A stretch of DNA of 64,000 bases from Microbacterium nanhaiense (lineage in GTDB: Bacteria > Actinomycetota > Actinomycetes > Actinomycetales > Microbacteriaceae): contig NZ_BMMQ01000001.1 in the NCBI RefSeq assembly GCF_014646015.1, positions 1 through 64,000 on the forward strand. The letters are read 5' to 3'. Of this stretch, positions 17,183 to 28,000 are shown piece after piece. Each line of letters begins with the position of its first letter. Position 1 is the stretch's first letter. Made by a program: the position numbers and the translations under genes. The notes beneath the pieces were generated by a model. It searched no databases, was not told the origin of the DNA, and saw nothing but the letters and a program-made list of their open reading frames with translations.

Positions 17183-18097
17183 ATGAGCGCCGCTGCACCA
17201 CCGATACGCCGCCAGAAACCGCGGTATCAGAACGCCGCCTGGGTGTTCCTGTCTCCCTGGATTATGGGGGCCGCGCTGCTGACGGTCGGCCCGATGATCG
17301 CCTCGCTGATCCTGTCGTTCACCGACTACGACCTGTTCAGCAGCCCCAGCTTCGTCGGCCTCGACAACTACAAGCGCATGTTCTTCGAGGACGAACGCTT
17401 CTGGGGATCCGTCAAGGTCACGCTGAACTACGTCCTCGTGGCGGTTCCGTTGAAGCTCGCGATCGCCCTCGGCGTCGCGCTGCTGCTCAACCGGCCGCGC
17501 AAGGGGCAGGGCTTCTATCGCTCCGCCTTCTACGCGCCCTCGCTCCTCGGCGGATCCGTCGCGGTCGCGCTCGTCTGGCGCACGCTGTTCTCCCGTGACG
17601 GCACGGTCGATAACGCCCTCGACACCGTCGGGGTCGAGCTCGGCGGCTGGATCTCGAACCCGTCCATGGCGATCTACGTGCTCGTCACGCTCGCCGTGTG
17701 GCAGTTCGGCGCGCCCATGGTGATCTTCCTCGCGGGACTCAAGCAGGTGCCGTCCGAGCTGTACGACGCGGCCTCCGTCGATGGCGCGGGGCGGTGGCGC
17801 ACCTTCTGGTCGGTGACGTGGCCGATGCTCTCGCCCGTGATCTTCTTCAACCTCGTGCTCGAGATGATCGGCGCCTTCCAGGCCTTCACGGGCGCCTATG
17901 TCGTGTCCGGTGGGCGCGGCGGCCCCGTCGACTCGACGCTGTTCTACACGCTGTACCTCTACGATCGCGCGTTCACGGCGTTCGACATGGGGTACGCCTC
18001 CGCCATGGCCTGGTTCCTGCTGATCGTGATCGGCATCGTCACGCTCCTGATCTTCCGATCGTCGCAGAGCTGGGTCCACTACGCAGGAGACGAATGA
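17183..18097 (+). CDS. Sugar ABC transporter permease, MalF type
   Basis: A 304-residue inner-membrane protein with six predicted helices and the EAA loop YDAASVDGAGRWRTFWSV (about residues 193-210), which docks the ATPase. The N-terminus is short and charged (RRQKPRYQ) before the first helix. It forms the channel with the next gene, whose ATG overlaps its TGA by 4 nt (ATGA). AGAGAAGAGG upstream is a fair ribosome site. Confidence 0.92.
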   Translation: MSAAAPPIRRQKPRYQNAAWVFLSPWIMGAALLTVGPMIASLILSFTDYDLFSSPSFVGLDNYKRMFFEDERFWGSVKVTLNYVLVAVPLKLAIALGVALLLNRPRKGQGFYRSAFYAPSLLGGSVAVALVWRTLFSRDGTVDNALDTVGVELGGWISNPSMAIYVLVTLAVWQFGAPMVIFLAGLKQVPSELYDAASVDGAGRWRTFWSVTWPMLSPVIFFNLVLEMIGAFQAFTGAYVVSGGRGGPVDSTLFYTLYLYDRAFTAFDMGYASAMAWFLLIVIGIVTLLIFRSSQSWVHYAGDE

Positions 18098-18999
18098 TGA
18101 CGGTATCCACTGAAACAGCCCTCGCGATCGGGGTGTCGCCCGACCGGCCCCGCCGCCGCGCCCCCCGCAAGACCATCGGCTCGATCGTCTGGCACGTTGT
18201 CTGCCTGGCGCTTCTCGTGGGGCTGCTGTATCCCGTGATCTGGCTGCTCGGATCCAGCTTCAAGCCCGGGACCGAGATCCTCGCGAACCCGTCGCCGATC
18301 CCGTGGGAGCTGACCTTCGACAACTTCGCCGTCGCGCTCGAGGGCGTCGGACCGCTGAGCCTCTGGCAGCTGTTCGGGAACTCGATCTCGATCTCGGTCC
18401 TCACCGTGATCGGCAACGTGTTCAGCTGCGCGCTCGCCGCGTTCGCGTTCGCGCGCCTCAAGTTCCGCGGCCGCGGCTTCCTCTTCGGCTTCATGATCAT
18501 GACGATCATGCTGCCCATGCACGTCGTCCTCATCCCGCAGTTCATCATCTTCAACAACCTCGGCATGATCGGCACGATCCTTCCGCTGGTCCTGCCGAAG
18601 TTCCTCGCGACCGAGGCGTTCTTCGTGTTCTTGATGATGCAGTTCGTCAGGGGCATCCCGAAGGAGCTCGACGAGGCGGCGTTGATCGATGGCGCCGGCC
18701 CGTTCCGCACCTTCTGGTCGATCATCCTGCCGCTGATGCGCCCGTCGCTCGTGACGACCACCATCTTCTCGTTCATCTGGAGCTGGGATGATTTCTTCCC
18801 CCAGCTGATCTACTTACAGGATCCGAACACCTACACGCTGCAGCTGGGGCTGCGCCTGTTCGTCGACCAGACGAGCGCGTCGTCCTTCGGGCCGATGTTC
18901 GCGATGAGCGTGCTGGCGATCCTGCCGGTCGTGATCTTCTTCGCGGTCTTCCAGCGCTATCTCGTCGATGGCATGGCGACGTCGGGGCTCAAGGGATGA
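18094..18999 (+). CDS. Sugar ABC transporter permease, MalG type
   Basis: A 301-residue partner permease with six predicted helices and the EAA loop LDEAALIDGAGPFRTFWSI near residues 190-208. The long cytoplasmic N-terminus is rich in Pro/Arg. It starts at the ATG of an ATGATG pair that overlaps the preceding stop. Its own TGA overlaps the next gene's ATG, so transporter and YesL-like protein are translationally linked. Confidence 0.92.
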   Translation: MMTVSTETALAIGVSPDRPRRRAPRKTIGSIVWHVVCLALLVGLLYPVIWLLGSSFKPGTEILANPSPIPWELTFDNFAVALEGVGPLSLWQLFGNSISISVLTVIGNVFSCALAAFAFARLKFRGRGFLFGFMIMTIMLPMHVVLIPQFIIFNNLGMIGTILPLVLPKFLATEAFFVFLMMQFVRGIPKELDEAALIDGAGPFRTFWSIILPLMRPSLVTTTIFSFIWSWDDFFPQLIYLQDPNTYTLQLGLRLFVDQTSASSFGPMFAMSVLAILPVVIFFAVFQRYLVDGMATSGLKG

Positions 19000-19592
19000 G
19001 CGTGGCTCGCAGACGCAGGCTCCCCGGGGCCCTCGACCCGTACTCGACCTCGTTCCGCTTTCTCTCGGACACGTTGCTCGCCGGGCTTCTCGTGCTCGCT
19101 CTGTCGCTTCCCGTGGTGACGTGGTTCGCCGCGCTCACGGGGGCGACGGCTGCGCTCCGCGATGCCCGCGCGGCCGAGGATCCGATCCGCGTGCGGCGGA
19201 TCCTCGGCCACGGGTGGTCCGCCGTCCGGCGGCAACCGCTTCTCACGCTGCTCGCACCGACCGTGTTCATGGTGTTCATCGTCGCGGATCTGCTGGTCCT
19301 GCCGCACCTGCTCGGAGACGCGACTCTCGCGCTCTGGGCCCTCGGCGCGATCGCGTCGGGCGTCGGCGCGTTCGCGCTGCGCATCGCGGGCGCCTGGCGC
19401 GCCGATCGCACCGCGCGCGGCGTGCTCGCGCTCGCATGGGGCCGCATGTCGGCGGATCCCGTGGGCACCCTGATGCTCTTCGGTGCGTGCGCCGCCGCGG
19501 CGCTCATCGTCTCGTTCTCGCCCCCGCTCCTGCTCGTCATCGGCGGCCCGCTCGCGCTCGCCGCCCTGGCCTTCGATAGGGATGTCTCATGA
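18996..19592 (+). CDS. YesL-like (DUF624) membrane protein
   Basis: A 198-residue protein with four or five hydrophobic segments. It begins with the RRLPGALDPYSTSFRFLSD block typical of the DUF624/YesL family, then a long helix. YesL-type proteins are encoded with sugar ABC importers in Bacillus and actinobacteria and are thought to assist transport; no biochemical role is established. It overlaps both the MalG-type permease (ATGA) and the nucleoside-hydrolase gene (ATGA), so it clearly belongs to this operon. Confidence 0.75.
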   Translation: MSVARRRRLPGALDPYSTSFRFLSDTLLAGLLVLALSLPVVTWFAALTGATAALRDARAAEDPIRVRRILGHGWSAVRRQPLLTLLAPTVFMVFIVADLLVLPHLLGDATLALWALGAIASGVGAFALRIAGAWRADRTARGVLALAWGRMSADPVGTLMLFGACAAAALIVSFSPPLLLVIGGPLALAALAFDRDVS

Positions 19593-20476
19593 TCAACAAC
19601 GACCCCCGCACCCGGCGCGTCATCATCGACTCCGACGTGAAGAACGAGGCCGACGATCAGTTCGCCGTCGTCCACGCGCTGATGTCGCCGACGCTCGACA
19701 TCCGCGGCATCATCCCGGCGCACTTCGGCACGGGACGCACCGAGACGTCGATGCTCGAATCGCGCGACGAGCTCGAGCGGCTCTACGAGCTGTCCGGCCT
19801 GTCCGCGCCGATCGCGAACGGTGCGCCGCACGCGCTCCCGAGCGAGACGGAGGCGGTCGACAGCCCCGGCGCGCGGCTCATCATCGAGGAGGCGCGGCGG
19901 GCCGACGCCGGGCCGCTGTTCGTGGCCTTCCTCGGCCCGCTGACCGATATGGCATCGGCACTGCTGCTCGCCCCCGACATCGCCGACACCGACACCACCG
20001 TGATCTGGATCGGGGGACCGCCCTACGGCGACCGCGAATGGGTGGGCACGTGGCCCGAGTTCAATCTGAGCAACGACATCGCGGCGGCGAATGTCGTATT
20101 CGCGTCGGGTATCCGCATCCAGCAGGTTCCCGCGAACGTCTACCGCATGGTGAACGTCGGCTACGCCGAACTGGAGCGCCGCGTCGAGCCGCACGGAGCG
20201 CTGGGCCGCTACCTCGCCCAGACGGTCGTCGACTTCAACAGCGCGCACCATCGTTTCCCCACGGAGTCGCGCTCGCTCGGCGATTCGCCCGCGATCGCGC
20301 TCATGCTGGATCCGTGGTGCGCCGAGTTCCGCCGCCAGCGCCCGGTGCGCTTCACGCGGACCGGGCACTGCGTGCCCGCCGATACCGGATCCAGCCCGCT
20401 CGTCGTCGACCGCGTCGACGTGCGCTGGCTCCTCGAGGACATGTTCTCGAAGCTCGCCACCCACGCGGGCAACTAA
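19589..20476 (+). CDS. Nucleoside-hydrolase-like enzyme
   Basis: A 295-residue protein of the inosine/uridine-preferring nucleoside hydrolase superfamily. The N-terminal calcium site reads DSDVKNEADDQFA, a longer spacing than the classical DxDPGxDD, as in a divergent branch of the family. GPLTDMASAL and VIWIGGPP are recognisable conserved strands. It should cleave an N-glycosidic bond, releasing ribose or a modified pentose inside the cell. As the last gene of the ABC-importer operon (ATGA overlap), it probably degrades the imported ligand. No signal peptide. Substrate unproved. Confidence 0.75.
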   Translation: MINNDPRTRRVIIDSDVKNEADDQFAVVHALMSPTLDIRGIIPAHFGTGRTETSMLESRDELERLYELSGLSAPIANGAPHALPSETEAVDSPGARLIIEEARRADAGPLFVAFLGPLTDMASALLLAPDIADTDTTVIWIGGPPYGDREWVGTWPEFNLSNDIAAANVVFASGIRIQQVPANVYRMVNVGYAELERRVEPHGALGRYLAQTVVDFNSAHHRFPTESRSLGDSPAIALMLDPWCAEFRRQRPVRFTRTGHCVPADTGSSPLVVDRVDVRWLLEDMFSKLATHAGN

Positions 20477-20521
20477 CCGGTCTCACGCCCGGGTCCCACG
20501 AGTCATCACATTCCCGACATC

Positions 20522-20580
20522 TCATCAAGTCTCCGACGAATCATCCAGCGACGACGGATGATTCGTCGGAGACTTGATGA
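20522..20580. repeat. Perfect 25-bp inverted repeat
   Basis: The arm at 20522-20546 (TCATCAAGTCTCCGACGAAT and five more bases) is exactly repeated as reverse complement at 20556-20580 around a 9-nt loop. The flanks continue with weaker symmetry (ATTCCCGACATC against ACATGTGGTGAAAT). It stands 25 bp before the bidirectional terminator and after the nucleoside-hydrolase stop. Its length and lack of a T tract set it apart from an ordinary terminator. Confidence 0.9.
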
Positions 20581-20604
20581 CATGTGGTGAAATGGATGAG
20601 ACGC

Positions 20605-20640
20605 GAAACGGGCCGGATCCCGAAGGATCCGGCCCGTTTC
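20605..20640. terminator. Bidirectional terminator hairpin
   Basis: GAAACGGGCCGGATCC and its exact reverse complement form a 16-bp stem with a CGAA loop between two convergent genes. A-rich bases on the left and T-rich on the right let it serve both strands. The stem holds two GGATCC sites. Confidence 0.85.
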
Positions 20641-20650
20641 GCGCAGGCGA

Positions 20651-22906
<2,256 letters not shown>

Positions 22907-22938
22907 TCAAGATACCGGAGGAAGCCCGGTATGACAGA

Positions 22939-25014
22939 TCAGGAACCCGCGGGCATGGCGTCGCGGAGGGCCTCGCCGAGGGCCTCGCCGAGGGAACGGC
23001 TGAGGGTCGTCGCCCACGTCGCGGTGATGTGACCCGCGGAATCGCGGTACACGCGGGTGTTGCCGATGATGGCCGGGCAGAAGCCGTCCGCGCAGTACAG
23101 GTCGGTCAGATCCACCACCGGCATGCCGAGATCATCCGCCGCCGCGGCGAGGGAGTGCTCGCTCTCGAGCGCGACCGACTCGTCCGTGCCGCAGCGGTCC
23201 TCCGCGCTTGCGCCGATGCGGCTCGCGCACGCGATCGCCTCGTCGGTGGGCAGCGGGTTGTCCCGCACGACGATCACCTCGGATCCCGCGTCGCGGATCT
23301 GCGTCAGGATCGCCTTCTGGTCGGCGTCGTCGAGTGCGAACTTGCGCGTCGAGGTCGTGAGGACCACGTCGTAGTCGCCCGAGGTGAGGGCGGCGTTGAT
23401 ATCGGGCCGGGCCTGATCGCAGTCGGTGGGGCCATCGACGTGGTCGACGAGGGCGCAGCCTCGCCCCAGGTAGGCATCGACCGACCAGCCGAGGGCGTCG
23501 AGCTGCGGCCACAGGGCCGGCAGGAGCGCCGCCGCGTGGCTGTCCCCGACGAGCGCCACCTTCGTCGCGGCGTCTTCGGGGCCATAGGTGCACGAGTTCA
23601 CGGGGGCGTCTTCCGCGTTGTAGCAGGCGTAGGCGCCGCCGGTATCGGCGAGGAGGGCGTCCGCGGCGGGCTGGATCGCGCCGAGGTCGACGGCCGCGCA
23701 CGCCTCGGGATGCAGCATCGACCCCGCGCCCCAGCATTCGGTGGGCTCGACGTGTTCCGGATCCGCGGGGGGCGCGGTCGGATCCGCGACCACCTGCGCG
23801 GTCGGACCGGGAGCGGCTTCGCCGCGAAGCCCGGCCGTGCCGGCGATGCCGGCCACGCCGAGCACGCAGACCGCGCCGAGCGCGATCGCGACCGGGGCCC
23901 AGGCGCGCGTGATTCCGCGGATCCGCCCGCCCGACCAGCGGAACCACGTCGCGCGTCGCGCGGGGTTCTCGACGAGATGGAACGTCGCGACGGAGAGCAC
24001 GAGGGTGAGCGCGATGGCCGCGAGGTAGTAGCGCTTGCTGCCCGCGGGCAGGAGCGTCACGCCGAGGATCGCGATGGGGAAGTGCCAGAGGTACAGGCTG
24101 TAGGAGATGTCGCCGAGGTAGGTCGCCACGCGGTTGGTGAGGATCCAGGGCCCGTAGGCGAGGTCGTCATCGGGGGAGTGCGTGCCCGCGACGATGACGA
24201 GCGCCGTGCTGAGCACGGGGAGGAGCGCGAGCGGCGCGGGCCACAGCGCGGACGACTCGCTGATCACGAGGAGGGAGACGGCGATGCCCGCGAGCCCCGC
24301 CCAGGCGAGGAGCCTCCGCAGCATGAGCGAGAGGGGCAGCGCGGGGAGGAACGCGAGGATCGCGCCGACGCCGAGCTCCCACGCGCGCGAGAACGTCGAG
24401 AAGTAGGCGAAGGTCGGGTTCGTGCGGGTTTCGACGAGCGCCCACACGAGCGAGGCGAGGCTGATCGCGACGATCACCGTCCGCGTGAGTCGGCGGGTGC
24501 GGGCGCTTCGCCAGCCGGAGCGCGCCGCGAGGGCGACGATCGCGAGCATCACCCACGGCCAGACGAGGTAGAACTGCTCCTCGACGCCGAGCGACCAGAA
24601 GTGCTGCAGCGGCGACGGCGGGGTGCCCTGCGCGAAGTAGTCGACGCCCTCGAACGCGAAGCGCCAGTTTCCCGCGAAGAACGCGCTGAACAGCGCATCG
24701 AGGGCGACGCCCTTTCCGCCCGCCGAGCCCAGCAAGGCGAAGGAGGCCGCGACCGTGGCGGCGAGCACGATGACGGCGGCCGGCAGGATGCGCTTGGCCC
24801 GGCGCTCGTAGAAGCGGCGGAAAGAGATCGTGCCGGTGCGCGCGGTCTCGCGCAGGAGCAAGCCCGTGATGAGGAAACCCGAGATGACGAAGAAGACGTC
24901 GACGCCCACGAAACCGCCCTGGGGCACGTGCGTGACGTGCGCCGCGATGACCGCGACGACGGCGACGGCGCGCAGGCCCTGGATGTCCCGGCGCTGCGTC
25001 GTGGGCGCGCTCAC
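22939..25014 (-). CDS. OafA/YrhL-type membrane acyltransferase with SGNH domain
   Basis: A 691-residue protein. Residues 1-390 are the acyltransferase-3 membrane domain with about ten helices, opening with RRDIQGLRAVAVVAVIAAHV (catalytic His in AAHV) and FVGVDVFFVISGFLI. Residues about 425-691 form an extracytoplasmic SGNH hydrolase-like domain, GDSH carrying the Ser near residue 498. Such proteins O-acetylate cell-wall or surface glycans. GTG 25014 overlaps the hrpA TGA by 4 nt (GTGA), so it is translated behind the helicase, an odd functional pairing. A Pro/Ala linker (about 400-420) joins the domains. Confidence 0.88.
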   Translation of the reverse strand: MSAPTTQRRDIQGLRAVAVVAVIAAHVTHVPQGGFVGVDVFFVISGFLITGLLLRETARTGTISFRRFYERRAKRILPAAVIVLAATVAASFALLGSAGGKGVALDALFSAFFAGNWRFAFEGVDYFAQGTPPSPLQHFWSLGVEEQFYLVWPWVMLAIVALAARSGWRSARTRRLTRTVIVAISLASLVWALVETRTNPTFAYFSTFSRAWELGVGAILAFLPALPLSLMLRRLLAWAGLAGIAVSLLVISESSALWPAPLALLPVLSTALVIVAGTHSPDDDLAYGPWILTNRVATYLGDISYSLYLWHFPIAILGVTLLPAGSKRYYLAAIALTLVLSVATFHLVENPARRATWFRWSGGRIRGITRAWAPVAIALGAVCVLGVAGIAGTAGLRGEAAPGPTAQVVADPTAPPADPEHVEPTECWGAGSMLHPEACAAVDLGAIQPAADALLADTGGAYACYNAEDAPVNSCTYGPEDAATKVALVGDSHAAALLPALWPQLDALGWSVDAYLGRGCALVDHVDGPTDCDQARPDINAALTSGDYDVVLTTSTRKFALDDADQKAILTQIRDAGSEVIVVRDNPLPTDEAIACASRIGASAEDRCGTDESVALESEHSLAAAADDLGMPVVDLTDLYCADGFCPAIIGNTRVYRDSAGHITATWATTLSRSLGEALGEALRDAMPAGS

Positions 25015-28000
25015 GACGCGAGCGCCTTCTGGATGCGCTGCACCGACACCGTCTCGGCCGTGCCGAGGCGCTGGGCGAACAGCCCCACGCGCAGCTCCTC
25101 CAGCATCCAGCGCACCCGCACGATCGTGTCATCGGCGCGTTCGTCGAGGGGGATCGTCCCTCCCGCGTCGGAGAAGAGCTTCGCGGCCTTCTCGAACTCG
25201 GTCATCCACGCGCGGTCGCGGCCCGCCGCATCGGCGAGCTGCGTCGCACGGATCCTGGCTCCCTCGAGGTAGCGGGGCAGGTGGCGCAGCCGAGCGAGCC
25301 CCGTCTCGCGGACGAAACCGGCGTGGACGAGGCCGTCCAGCTGCCCGCGCAGGTCGTTCAGGGCGCCGAGCAGGGAGATCGAGTTGGCCTTCTTCATGGC
25401 GCGTTCGACCTCGCGCCAGGCGGTCAGGATCTTCGCGACGAGCGACACGGCCTCGAAGACCGCGTCGACGCTCGACGCCGTGACCTCCTGGCGCAGGGCC
25501 TCGAATTCGGCCGCGGTTCGCACGGGGCCTCGGGCGGCGATCGCGTCGTCGAAGATCGCGGCGCGGCAGTCTTCGATCACGGCCTTGGGCGACGGGTACG
25601 GCGCGGCCGCGAGCGCGAGCTTCTCCTGCGAGGACAGATGCTCCTGCACGTACGACACCGGCGACGGCACGGTCAGCGAGAGCAGGCGCGCGAGCCCCCG
25701 GCGCGTCTGGAAGTCGGCCTCGTCGGCGGTCGCCTCCAGTCGGATCGACACCGAGCTCTTCTCGTCCACGATCGCGGGGTAGCCGCGCACGACGCCGCCC
25801 GCGACCCGCGTGTCGACCTGCGCGGGCAACTCACCGAAGGTCCATGCCGTGAGGCCCGTTTTCTCGATGCCCTGCGGGACGGATCCGCTCGCCTGCGCGA
25901 CCTTCTGGGCGGGCGTCGCGCGGCTGATCTGCTGCGCGACGGAGTCGCGGGCGCGTCCGCTGAGCGTCTTCTTCAGCGCCTCGAGGTCGCGCCCGCTGCC
26001 GGCGACGCGGCCCCTGTGGTCGACCGCGCGGAAGTTCATCGTGAGATGGCCGGGCACGCGGGTGAGGTCGAAGTCGGCTGCCGTCACCGGCTGGTTGGCC
26101 TGGCGCTGCACGAGCCGTGCGAGGGCATCGGCGAGGCCGCGCGCCGGTAGCCCGTCGGTGCTTTCGGGGCCCTCGTTCGCGAGCTCCTCCGCAAACCTCG
26201 CCGACCAGTCGGCCGCGGGCACGACGTGCCGACGCATCGCCTTCGGCAGCGCCTTCAGCATCGCCGTGACGAGTTCGTCGCGGAGTCCGGGCACCTGCCA
26301 GTCGAAGCCGCGCGGCTCGATCTGTGCGAGGAGCGCCAGCGGGATCACCACGCTCACGCCGTCGTCTGCCGCACCCGGTTCGAAGCGGTAGGCGAGGTTC
26401 AGGGTCTGGTCGCCCTGCGTCCACCGCGAGGGGAAGTCGCGCGCGTCCGAGGTCGCCTCGCCGTCGAGGAGGTCGGACTCCGCCATCGTCAGCAGTTCGG
26501 GCGTCTGTGCCAGCGCGCCGCGCCACCACGCCTCGAAGCTGCGCACGTCGAACACGTCCGCGGGGATCCGCGCCTCGTAGAAGCCGTACACCGCCTCGTC
26601 GCCCGCGAGGATGTCGCGGCGGCGTTCGCGCTCCTCGAGCTTCTCGAGCTTGCGGCGCAGCTCGGCGTTGACGCGCAGGAAGCGGGTGAGGGGTTTCGGG
26701 AGCACCTGCGGATCCCATTCGCCCTCGACGAGGGCGTGCCGCACGAACATCTCGCGGGCCGCCGCGCGGTCGACGCGCGCGAACTGGATCCGCCGCTTCG
26801 GCACGATCTCCACGCCGAAGAGCGTGACCTTCTCGTAGGCCACGGCGGCGCCGGCGTCCTTCGACCAGTGCGGCTCGGTGACCTGGCGCTTGGCGAGATC
26901 GCCCGCGAGAGCCTCGGCCCAGGCGATGTCGATCGCCGCGACGGTGCGGCCGAACAACCGCGAGGTCTCCACGAGCTCTGCGGCCATGACGGCCTTCGGC
27001 TTCGCGCGACGCAGCGCGGATCCGGGGAAGATCGAGAACGACACACCGCGCGCGCCGCGGTACACGGCGGGGCCCGGCCGCTTCGCCCCGCGCTGCTTGT
27101 TCGCCTCGCGTTCGTCGAGCACGCCGATCTGGCTGAGGAGACCGGCAAGGAGGGCGCGGTGGATCGCGTCGCCGCGCGGGTGACCGCCCTCGGGTGTCGG
27201 TTGGGGCGCGGGCGCGCGCCCGCCGCGATCGAGGTCACGCGTCAACGAGCGCAGCTGGCGGTGCACGTCGAACCATTCACGCACGCGCACATAGTTCAGG
27301 AAGTCGCTGCGCACCTCGCGACGGAAGGCGCTGGATCCGAGCTCCTTCTGTCGCTCCCGCAGGTGCTCCCAGAGCTTCAGGAGGGTGAGGAAGTCGCTCG
27401 ACGGATCCGTGAACCGCGCGTGCGCGGCGGCGGCCTGCTCGCGCTGTTCCTCGGGGCGCTCCCGGACGTCCTGGATCGACAGCCCCGCGACGATCGCGAG
27501 CACGTCGTCGGTGACGCCGATGCGGGCGGCCTCGACGAGCATCCGCGCGAAGCGGGGGTCGATCGGCAGGCGCGCGATCTGGCGGCCGATCTTCGTGAGC
27601 TTCGGCTCGCCGCGGGTGAGGGTGACCGCTCCGAGTTCGGTGAGCAGGTCGAACGCGGCCTTCACGCCACGCGAATCGGGCGGGGTGAGGAAGTCGAAGG
27701 CCTGGATGTCGCCGAAGCCGAGCGACAGCATCTGGAGCACGACGGAGGCGAGCGAGGTGCGCAGCACCTCCGGATCCGTGAACTCGGGGCGCTTTTCGAA
27801 GTCGTCGTGCGCGTAGAGGCGGATGGCGATGCCCGCGCTCGTGCGGCCGGCGCGGCCCGAGCGCTGCTGGGCGGAGGCCTGCGAGACGGCCTCGATCGGC
27901 AGCCGCTGCACCTTCGCTCGGGTGGCGTAGCGCGAGATGCGCGCCGTTCCGGTGTCGATGACGTACTTGATGCCGGGGACGGTGAGCGAGGTCTCCGCGA

